This document shows positions 6,162 to 11,896 of a stretch of 11,896 nt of DNA, piece by piece. Every line of letters starts with the position of its first letter. Within the stretch, counting starts at the first letter, position 1. Both the position numbers and the translations under genes were made by a program. The stretch is from Candidatus Uhrbacteria bacterium RIFOXYA2_FULL_40_9 (lineage in GTDB: Bacteria > Patescibacteriota > Patescibacteriia > UBA9934 > GWF2-40-263). The stretch lies in assembly GCA_001791615.1 (NCBI GenBank), contig MGEY01000001.1, positions 1 through 11,896 on the forward strand, read 5' to 3'. The notes under the pieces were generated by a model that saw only the letters and a list, made by a program, of their open reading frames with translations, ran no database searches and was not told the origin of the DNA.

Positions 6162-7043
6162 TTATTTGTAATACACATGATCACCAAAACGAACATCAAT
6201 ATATTCTAAGTCTGTTGGATTAATACTGGGCTGACTCAAAATACTTGCTAAATGTTTTGCTTGAGTATCAATATCCCCATAGGCATCAAAAAGAATTAAA
6301 TATCCATCTTTTGCAAGAATTCCCATCCATTTTCCAGAAAGACGATCAATTTGTGTTTCTATAAAAGGAATAAATTGAGAATTCAAATATTTTTGAAAGA
6401 GAAAAATTGCATTAATTTCATCAGAAGTCAGAATATTTTCTCCAATCGTTACGTCAATATCATTTAAATCACGAAAACGTGGCATGAAAAGGAATTTTTT
6501 TTGTTCAAGAGAATCATCTTCATGTATCTCTGATAATAACCATTCGGATTCTTCTCGCGAAATTTCGCGAATCACTAATCCTTGTAAATCAACAACATAT
6601 GTTTTTTCTTGAGAATTCCATAACAAACCTGAGGTTTTTTCTTTGAGAGAAAGTGTTAAAACATGATTTTTCTCTAAAATAATGTTGAGATATTCAAAAG
6701 AATAATAGCTCTCAAGATGGTTTAATAAGGTTTCATCATCAAATACAAATCGATTTTCATTTGTGAACAATAAAAAATGTCTTTTATGAAGATAGTTCCA
6801 AACGGATTCTGTGAGTTCATCTTGTGAAAGATATTCAATACCTTCAAATTGCACGGATGTTATCTTAAATAATGAAGAGCACAAAAAAATCCAAAGAAAA
6901 AATAGTATCAGTAATAGTCCACATGAAAAAAAGAGAATAAAATTCCAAGGTAGCTGTCTTTTTTTTTGAAAATAAGGATTCCGATATGTTTGATGATGAT
7001 ATCGCAATCTTTGTATTCTTTGAAAATGATCTCGTTTTGCCAT
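6162..7043 (-). CDS. ftsQ: FtsQ/DivIB-type cell division protein with POTRA domain
   Basis: This is a predicted bitopic membrane protein (293 aa) that bridges early and late divisome proteins. Residues 1-31 are a basic cytoplasmic tail rich in R, H and K. Residues ~33-57 form one transmembrane helix. A POTRA-like domain (~60-135, beginning FKITSVQFEGIEYLS) follows, and then the FtsQ beta domain. The last residues, LEYIDVRFGDHVYYK, match the typical FtsQ ending (yIDlRf-gd-vy), which is the strongest evidence. The middle of the protein diverges widely, as is normal for the family. It starts 8 bp after alr with no Shine-Dalgarno, so translation is probably coupled to alr. Lying next to alr (D-Ala for peptidoglycan) it fits a small cell-wall and division cluster. 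Confidence 0.87.
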   Translation of the reverse strand: MAKRDHFQRIQRLRYHHQTYRNPYFQKKRQLPWNFILFFSCGLLLILFFLWIFLCSSLFKITSVQFEGIEYLSQDELTESVWNYLHKRHFLLFTNENRFVFDDETLLNHLESYYSFEYLNIILEKNHVLTLSLKEKTSGLLWNSQEKTYVVDLQGLVIREISREESEWLLSEIHEDDSLEQKKFLFMPRFRDLNDIDVTIGENILTSDEINAIFLFQKYLNSQFIPFIETQIDRLSGKWMGILAKDGYLILFDAYGDIDTQAKHLASILSQPSINPTDLEYIDVRFGDHVYYK

Positions 7044-7051
7044 AGGGATCG

Positions 7052-8197
7052 CTATAAGCGAGTCACGATGCGAGGAAGATTTGGATTGATTCGAGAGAGG
7101 ATTTCGTAAGGAATTGTATCTGCTTGTTTTGCTAAATTCACAGCAGTGACTTCATGACGACCAGAGCGTCCTATTAAAACAACTTCTTGTCCTGTTTCTG
7201 TATTTGGAACTGTTGACACATCAACCATCATCATATTCATACAAATTCTTCCGAGAATTTTACATCGTTGTCCTTGAATCAGTACTTCTCCTTTTGAAGA
7301 AAGAGAACGATCATACCCATCTGAATACCCAACAGGTAATACAGCAACACGACTTTGACGTGATAAAATTTCCGTTAAACCATACCCAATAGGTGTTCCT
7401 GCTGGTAAAGATTTTACTTGTGCTATACGTGTTTTCCACGTAAGAACGGGATTTAATCGACAAGGAATTCCATGTTGTCGTGTAGTTGTTTCTACAATAG
7501 GAGAAGGCCAGATACCATAGAGGGCGATTCCTGATCGAACTAAATTTCCATGAGTATCAGGATAAAGAATAACAGCTGCACTACACGCACAATGCGTATA
7601 TGTCGGTGTAAGATTAGAGGTTCGTGCTTCTATAATTGCCTCTTGAAATCTCTGAAACTGATGTGTGGGGTAAGAAGTGTCGGTTACATCTTCAATATTT
7701 GCAAAGTGTGTAGAAAGACCCTTCAGAATGAGATGCTTCGATTTTTTTATTTCTTCAAAAAATTGTCGATACTCTTGTTGGACAATTCCTTGTCTTGATG
7801 TCCCTGTTTCAATCTTTAAGTGAATGTTTACTTGTTTAGCAAGTTTTGTTGATTCTTCTTCGAGTCGTTTTATTATTTCCAGATCATAAACGGTAAGATC
7901 GATATTTTGTTGGATTGCATCTTGAAGCCGTTCAGGGAGAGTATATCCCAACACTAAGATCAGAGCACTCGGATGAAGCGAACGTACAAACAAGGCTTCG
8001 TCAATATTATCTACCCCAAATGCATCAACACCAGAACGTGCGAGGATTTGCACTACTTCTTTTATGCCATGACCATAGGCATTTGCTTTGACTACTCCAC
8101 AGAGATGTGTTTCTTCAGATAGAAGAGACCGAAGCGTTTCTATGTTAGAAAGGAGTGCGCGTTCATCAATTTCAACCCAAGTTCGATATGTTGTCAT
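7052..8197 (-). CDS. alr: Alanine racemase
   Basis: This PLP enzyme converts L-Ala to D-Ala for peptidoglycan stem peptides. At 381 aa it is of normal length. The PLP lysine is Lys37 in VVKANAYGHG. The second catalytic base is Tyr272 in PIGYGLTE, followed by PVGYSDGYDR (288-297). Arg222 in VRSGIALYG should contact the pyridine nitrogen, and His164 and Arg135 occupy expected active-site places. The GRICMNMMMVD block (316-326) is the usual substrate-side loop. All key residues are present, so the enzyme should be active. AGGA 5 nt before the ATG gives a good ribosome-binding site. It sits 9 bp after lysS and 8 bp before ftsQ, which indicates one transcript. Confidence 0.97.
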   Translation of the reverse strand: MTTYRTWVEIDERALLSNIETLRSLLSEETHLCGVVKANAYGHGIKEVVQILARSGVDAFGVDNIDEALFVRSLHPSALILVLGYTLPERLQDAIQQNIDLTVYDLEIIKRLEEESTKLAKQVNIHLKIETGTSRQGIVQQEYRQFFEEIKKSKHLILKGLSTHFANIEDVTDTSYPTHQFQRFQEAIIEARTSNLTPTYTHCACSAAVILYPDTHGNLVRSGIALYGIWPSPIVETTTRQHGIPCRLNPVLTWKTRIAQVKSLPAGTPIGYGLTEILSRQSRVAVLPVGYSDGYDRSLSSKGEVLIQGQRCKILGRICMNMMMVDVSTVPNTETGQEVVLIGRSGRHEVTAVNLAKQADTIPYEILSRINPNLPRIVTRL

Positions 8198-8206
8198 GTG
8201 ATTCCT

Positions 8207-9679
8207 TTATTCCTCCATCTGTTGCCGAAGTGCAGGAAATAAAATCACCTCCTTAATACTATGTGAATCTGTCAGTAATGCGGTGAGACGATCAATACCA
8301 ATACCAAAACCTGCTGTTGGGGGCATACCGTATTTCAATGCCTCAACAAAGTCCAAATCACCAAACTGAGCATTTTCGTCACCACCTTTACGTGCTTGGT
8401 CTTGTTCAGCAAAACGTGCTTCTTGATCGATCGGGTCATTCAACTCTGAATAGGCCTTCATGTTTTCTTGTCCTTTTCCAAAAATCAATTGAAACATTTC
8501 TGCATACCGTGGATCTGATTCCTTTCTTTTTGCGAGAGGAGAAATTTCAACTGGATGATCGTGAATAAATGTTGGTTGCAAAACATTTGGTCGCACAAAA
8601 TGTTTATAAATATTATCTACGATTGTCATTTGACCATCTGATTTATCCACGGGCACTCCAAGCTTAATGGCAATTGCTGCAAATTCATCTCTGGAATGAT
8701 AGTCTTCAATATCGATTTGTGCATATTTAAGAACAGCATCTCGAAATGTGATACGTTCCCAAGGGGTAGAAAAATCAAGAACATCACCTTGAAAAGGAAC
8801 GGCTTTTGGATCAAGACCACACGATTCAATCACTTCAACAACCATTCTTTCTAAAAAGGTCATGAGTTCTTGGTAATCTGCATAAGCAAGATAACCTTCA
8901 ATTTGCGTAAATTCTGGATTATGTGCGTGATCAACTCCCTCATTTCGAAAACAGCGAGCAACTTCATACACACGTTCAAAACCACCAACAATACAACGCT
9001 TCAAAAATAACTCTGGAGCAATACGCAAGTACATATCTTGATGCAATGCTTCATGATGGGTGATGAAGGGTTTTGCTGAGGCACCACCAGGAATCATTTG
9101 CAACACAGGCGTTTCAACTTCAACAAAACCATTTCTATCAAGATATTCTCTCATGGTTTTTACAATCAGTGCTCGTATTCTAAAAATGTTGTTTATTGAT
9201 GGATTCGCAAGGAGATCAAGATAACGTTTTCGATAACGTACTTCTACATCACTAAGTCCGTGCCACTTTTCAGGAAGAGGTAATAAAGATTTTGTAAGTA
9301 ATATAACGTTTTGGGCTTGAAGAGAAGACTCTTCTTTTTTTGTCACAAAAGTTGAGCCTGTTACTTGTACAAAATCTCCAACATCCATAACATTATGAAA
9401 CCACGCATAGGCTTCTTCACCGAATGAATCTTTCATTAAAACAACTTGAAGATTTCCTGTTTCATCTTGGAGATTTACAAATGTTAATCCCCCATGTTTG
9501 CGAATAGCCCTGATCCTTCCTGAAAGAATGACAACAGTTCCATTTTTATTTAATGTCTCGAAACCACCAAGAAAACTCATAACTGTTTCATTACGTTGAG
9601 CTTTTGATGGATAAGGATTAATGCCGGCTTCACGAATTGTTTGTAAACGCGAACGGCGCTGGGCTTCTTCTTGTATCAT
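8207..9679 (-). CDS. lysS: Lysyl-tRNA synthetase, class II
   Basis: This enzyme charges tRNA(Lys). It has 490 aa, as usual for bacterial LysRS. The N-terminal part carries REAGINPYP (~16-24) and an OB-fold anticodon-binding domain (~49-130). The catalytic domain holds motif 1 around VETPVLQ (188-194), motif 2 with RCFRNEG (242-248) and HNPEFT, the lysine-site loop ELNDPIDQ (412-419), and motif 3 GFGIGIDR (457-464). The start ATG at 9679 directly follows a run of seven T residues belonging to a terminator hairpin and has no Shine-Dalgarno. There is no in-frame ATG, GTG or TTG between it and the upstream stop codon, and the next internal Met (34) would remove conserved residues. It is the first gene of the lysS-alr-ftsQ-pgi unit and probably uses the promoter at 9705-9734. 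Confidence 0.97.
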   Translation of the reverse strand: MIQEEAQRRSRLQTIREAGINPYPSKAQRNETVMSFLGGFETLNKNGTVVILSGRIRAIRKHGGLTFVNLQDETGNLQVVLMKDSFGEEAYAWFHNVMDVGDFVQVTGSTFVTKKEESSLQAQNVILLTKSLLPLPEKWHGLSDVEVRYRKRYLDLLANPSINNIFRIRALIVKTMREYLDRNGFVEVETPVLQMIPGGASAKPFITHHEALHQDMYLRIAPELFLKRCIVGGFERVYEVARCFRNEGVDHAHNPEFTQIEGYLAYADYQELMTFLERMVVEVIESCGLDPKAVPFQGDVLDFSTPWERITFRDAVLKYAQIDIEDYHSRDEFAAIAIKLGVPVDKSDGQMTIVDNIYKHFVRPNVLQPTFIHDHPVEISPLAKRKESDPRYAEMFQLIFGKGQENMKAYSELNDPIDQEARFAEQDQARKGGDENAQFGDLDFVEALKYGMPPTAGFGIGIDRLTALLTDSHSIKEVILFPALRQQMEE

Positions 9680-9709
9680 AAAAAAATACGGCTTTAATAG
9701 CCGTATTTT
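9680..9709 (-). terminator. Rho-independent terminator of greA, abutting lysS
   Basis: On the minus strand AAAATACGGCT and AGCCGTATTTT form a perfect 11-bp stem (9699-9709 with 9683-9693) around a 5-nt loop. It ends in seven T residues (9680-9686) that touch the lysS ATG. It begins about 30 nt after the greA stop. Because of the flanking A and T runs it could also act on plus-strand transcripts. Confidence 0.85.
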
Positions 9710-9734
9710 ACTTAAAAAAGGTATGTTTTGTAAA
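9705..9734 (-). promoter_or_regulatory. Near-consensus promoter for lysS, overlapping the greA terminator
   Basis: On the minus strand TTTACA (9729-9734) and TAAAAT (9705-9710) are 18 bp apart, and each hexamer matches consensus at 5 of 6 positions. The -10 lies in the upstream arm of the terminator hairpin. Transcription would start near 9698, in the loop, giving a leader of about 19 nt with no Shine-Dalgarno. Confidence 0.6.
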
Positions 9735-9739
9735 GTGGA

Positions 9740-10192
9740 CTACTTTATCTCAATAATCTTGTAAGTTCGCTTACCTGAAGGAGTATCAACTTCAATAATT
9801 TCATCAATACGAGATCCAGAAAAAGCTGCGCCAATTGGCGATTCATTGCTGATCTTTCCTTCAAGAGGATTTGCTTCTGTTGATCCAACCATTTCAAAGG
9901 TTTGTTTTGTCCCATCACACTCAACAATAAATGTTGTTCCAAGAGAAATAGTATTCCCTCCTTTTTGTTGCTCAACAATCACAACATTCTTGATCATTTC
10001 TTCAAGTTGAAAAATACGTGATTCGTTTTGTGCTTGGTCTTCCTTTGCTGTGTGGTATTCAAAATTTTCAGAAAGATCTCCGAGTTCTTTTGCAGCTGAA
10101 ATACGTTCAGAATGTACAGATCGTTCATTCTTTCGATCTTTAAGCTCTTGTTCAAGTTCTTCCAGGGCTTTTTGTGAGAGATACGTAGACAT
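9740..10192 (-). CDS. greA: Transcription elongation factor GreA
   Basis: GreA enters the RNA polymerase secondary channel and stimulates cleavage of backtracked RNA. At 150 aa it is slightly shorter than the usual ~158. The N-terminal coiled coil (~1-75) carries the tip motif GDLSENFEY (38-46) with the acidic residues Asp39 and Glu42 that position the catalytic metal, followed by HTAKEDQ. The C-terminal FKBP-like domain (~80-150) has LGTTF and the SPIGAAFSG block. No Shine-Dalgarno precedes the ATG at 10192. It is a single-gene unit, with a candidate promoter at 10225-10255 upstream and a strong terminator after it. Confidence 0.96.
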   Translation of the reverse strand: MSTYLSQKALEELEQELKDRKNERSVHSERISAAKELGDLSENFEYHTAKEDQAQNESRIFQLEEMIKNVVIVEQQKGGNTISLGTTFIVECDGTKQTFEMVGSTEANPLEGKISNESPIGAAFSGSRIDEIIEVDTPSGKRTYKIIEIK

Positions 10193-10224
10193 AGGTAATA
10201 TTTTCAGTAAAGGAATCAGATTCT

Positions 10225-10255
10225 ATTAGACTATCATCTCAGGGGATCGTGTCAA
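10225..10255 (-). promoter_or_regulatory. Candidate greA promoter
   Basis: On the minus strand a perfect TTGACA (10250-10255) is followed by two possible -10 elements: TAGTCT after 16 bp, or TCTAAT (10225-10230) after 19 bp. The region is part of the 200-bp divergent spacer between greA and the plus-strand orphan gene. Confidence 0.5.
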
Positions 10256-10293
10256 TTGATTCTATACACAAACAGGCAAAATTCGTTGAGAAA

Positions 10294-10323
10294 CCATCGA
10301 CAGAATCCGCTAATGAACGATGG
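10294..10323. repeat. Inverted repeat in the divergent promoter region
   Basis: CCATCG (10294-10299) and CGATGG (10318-10323) are exact reverse complements separated by 18 bp. They lie just upstream of the TTGACA of the plus-strand promoter, where an operator could be. No bound protein can be named. Confidence 0.35.
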
Positions 10324-10328
10324 ATGGA

Positions 10329-10357
10329 TTGACATTATTTCTGATTAATACTAATCT
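10329..10357 (+). promoter_or_regulatory. Candidate promoter of the orphan 261-aa gene
   Basis: A perfect TTGACA (10329-10334) and TAATCT (10352-10357) are separated by 17 bp. Transcription would start near 10364, leaving a leader of about 30 nt that includes the ribosome-binding site at 10383-10387. The -10 is a weak match. Confidence 0.5.
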
Positions 10358-10382
10358 GCGGTGTCATTGTTCTTTCAAAAAA

Positions 10383-10387
10383 AGGAG
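10383..10387 (+). promoter_or_regulatory. Ribosome-binding site deciding the start of the 261-aa protein
   Basis: AGGAG lies 7 nt before ATG 10395. No comparable site precedes the alternative ATG at 10320, which would also lie upstream of the candidate promoter. Confidence 0.8.
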
Positions 10388-10394
10388 TAAAACC

Positions 10395-11180
10395 ATGCTC
10401 ACACTTGTACCAAATCTTGCACAAATGTGCGGATTCAATTCAATTGAACATCCAATCCTTACGATTATCTTTGAAAAACAAGAAGATGGAACAGTCATGG
10501 GTGGAATTATTCCACGTTCTCTTATTCCGAGCGAAATGCTTGTCGGATGGTTGAGGCCTTCAGATTGCGATAAACTCCCTATTGGTGTCAAATACTCGTT
10601 TTCTGTTGCAAAAAATATGCCTGTTTATATTCGCATTGGTTCTGAAGAATATTTTGGGGATCCATGCCGAATAAATCAGCTTGCTTCTTCAATGTATCGA
10701 ACTATTCTTGACCGATTCTCTCTCCTTTACAGTGCTCTTCTAGATCTTCTCTCAAAGATCACTCCCGCTGAAAAGTTTCGCGATATCTTGACAGATGCTT
10801 CAAAGAAGCATCTTCAGAGCCTTCTTGAACATGGAGTCGATGGAGCTCTTGAAGTAGGTGCTCGAAAAGTAAAAGCTTTGAGTGCAAATCCACATGAAAT
10901 TCGTATTACACTGATACAGAAACAAATGTCCGATGGGACCATTTTTACAATTCCTGTTCCTGATATTGAGTTTCGCGATTTACTTCTCGTCCTTCCTGTA
11001 ACAATGGAGAATCCCTTTTTTCCAACAGCACTCTTTTTGTATGAAACGGTTGCCACTGCTCTTCTCCCTGAGATTGAAAAAGTTCAAATTGCTGAATTGA
11101 AACAAGAAGTTCAGCGACTTTTTATTGAATCCATTGTTAAAATGAATCCTCAATCTTTTTCTGATGAAAGCTTGAACTGA
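10395..11180 (+). CDS. Protein of unknown function, 261 aa
   Basis: I do not recognise a family. The frame is open from an ATG at 10320, but the start at 10395 is far better. It has AGGAG 7 nt upstream, it follows the candidate promoter instead of preceding it, and the extra 25 residues are low in structure signals. The product looks soluble: no signal peptide or clear membrane helix. Residues ~1-90 look like alternating beta strands and loops, with two Gly-rich turns (GGIIP, PIGVKY). Residues ~93-165 look helical and contain YRTILDRFSLLYSALLDLL-type amphipathic segments. Residues ~168-202 are again strand-like, and the C-terminus (~210-250) is helical with charged repeats. Cysteines at 12, 58 and 91 do not make an obvious metal site. 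It is a single-gene unit with its own promoter and terminator, divergent from greA. Codon use resembles its neighbours. Confidence 0.85.
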   Translation: MLTLVPNLAQMCGFNSIEHPILTIIFEKQEDGTVMGGIIPRSLIPSEMLVGWLRPSDCDKLPIGVKYSFSVAKNMPVYIRIGSEEYFGDPCRINQLASSMYRTILDRFSLLYSALLDLLSKITPAEKFRDILTDASKKHLQSLLEHGVDGALEVGARKVKALSANPHEIRITLIQKQMSDGTIFTIPVPDIEFRDLLLVLPVTMENPFFPTALFLYETVATALLPEIEKVQIAELKQEVQRLFIESIVKMNPQSFSDESLN

Positions 11181-11202
11181 CTCGCCAAATGGCGAGTTTT
11201 TC
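11180..11202 (+). terminator. Rho-independent terminator of the 261-aa gene
   Basis: ACTCGCC (11180-11186) pairs perfectly with GGCGAGT (11191-11197) around an AAAT loop, followed by a T-rich tail. The stem begins at the last base of the stop codon. Confidence 0.9.
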
Positions 11203-11251
11203 TTTTAATCACTTGATTATTCCTCTTGTTTATGATGGAATAAAAAACATT

Positions 11252-11896
11252 ATGCTTACACGACTCGAACAATTTGATGTTCTCTTTCCAAAAGAACCAG
11301 CTTATCGAAAACAACAATTACTTGATGCTCTTTTTTCTCCTTCCCTTAATAGCTGGAATGAAGCGACAACTTTTTCTAAAGAAAAAAAAGACCTTTTAGA
11401 AACACGACTTCCATGGATATCAGTAAAATCAGATCTTTTGAGAAAAACATCATCTGGAAATGTGGTGAAAGCTGTCTTGCAATTACAAGACGGTGCATTG
11501 ATTGAAAGTGTTCTGATGCATAATAAACGTGGTCAATGGACTATTTGTCTTTCCACACAAGTTGGTTGTGCGATGAATTGTGCTTTTTGTGCCACAGGAA
11601 AAATGGGGCTTGTGCGCCAACTTTCTGAAGATGAAATTGTAGATCAATATCGTTTTTGGGCTTCTTATCTTTTAAAGAATAATCCTGAAGAAAGAATTAG
11701 CAATCTCGTGTTTATGGGGATGGGTGAACCTCTGATGAACTATGAAACCGTCAAGTCTGCAATCAATCTATTGATTCGAATGACGGATATTGGTCCAACA
11801 AAAATAACCGTATCAACGGTTGGAATCCTTCCTCGACTCGAACAAATTCTCACAGATACACAATGGCCAGATGTACGCATTGCTATTTCACTCCAC
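11252..11896 (+). CDS. rlmN: 23S rRNA (adenine-2503-C2) methyltransferase RlmN, 5' part
   Basis: This radical-SAM enzyme methylates A2503 of 23S rRNA (and A37 of some tRNAs in some bacteria). Only the first 215 codons are in the window, and the frame is still open at the end. The radical-SAM cluster motif C-x3-C-x2-C is present in CAMNCAFCATG (~residues 106-116), following STQVG. GMGEPLMNY (~156-164), a STVG block (~191-194) and SLH at the window edge are all RlmN/Cfr-family features. The N-terminal helical domain (~1-90) is divergent but of normal size. The C-terminal methyl-carrying Cys, which completes the mechanism, lies outside the window. RlmN is favoured over Cfr by its housekeeping setting. 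The start ATG at 11252 has only a weak GGAA upstream. Confidence 0.93.
   Translation, partial: MLTRLEQFDVLFPKEPAYRKQQLLDALFSPSLNSWNEATTFSKEKKDLLETRLPWISVKSDLLRKTSSGNVVKAVLQLQDGALIESVLMHNKRGQWTICLSTQVGCAMNCAFCATGKMGLVRQLSEDEIVDQYRFWASYLLKNNPEERISNLVFMGMGEPLMNYETVKSAINLLIRMTDIGPTKITVSTVGILPRLEQILTDTQWPDVRIAISLH

Noticed and set aside
9680..9739. T-box or other riboswitch controlling lysS
   Set aside because: The greA-lysS spacer is only 60 bp and is explained by one terminator hairpin and a promoter, with no room for a T-box specifier and antiterminator.

Overview
The window is about 11.9 kb of AT-rich bacterial DNA with densely packed, conserved housekeeping genes. It uses the standard genetic code: gltX and the 261-aa orphan gene both end at TGA exactly where their families or layout predict. 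Short operons, a reduced cell-envelope gene set and several small lineage-type proteins fit a Patescibacteria/CPR-like genome. That placement is inferred from gene content and style, not proven, and no rRNA is present to settle it.

Layout. Positions 1-3858 hold a plus-strand operon: a WecG/TagA/CpsF glycosyltransferase, glutamyl-tRNA synthetase (gltX), a secreted coiled-coil M23 peptidase of the EnvC/PcsB type, and a 71-aa two-helix membrane protein. Positions 3859-4545 are a gene-poor convergent gap with a probable terminator and several inverted repeats. Positions 4546-9679 hold minus-strand genes. In transcription order these are lysS, alr, ftsQ-like and pgi, then a short gene at 4546-4725 for an acidic 59-aa peptide with no Lys or Arg. 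That peptide gene has its own Shine-Dalgarno and a hairpin terminator with a GAAA loop. greA (9740-10192, minus) lies just upstream of lysS. A 200-bp divergent promoter region separates greA from an unrecognised 261-aa protein (10395-11180, plus), which ends in a clear terminator. The 5' part of rlmN follows and runs off the window end.

Functional picture. Both sides carry envelope genes (glycosyltransferase and murein hydrolase on the plus strand; D-Ala production by Alr and division protein FtsQ on the minus strand) mixed with translation genes (gltX, lysS, rlmN), a transcription factor (greA) and one central carbon enzyme (pgi). No mobile element, CRISPR array, tRNA, rRNA or defence system is visible.

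The points most worth a second look are the overlap of the greA terminator with a near-consensus promoter for lysS, the acidic mini-gene with its structured upstream region, the orphan 261-aa gene with its divergent promoters, and the roughly 600-bp noncoding gap.
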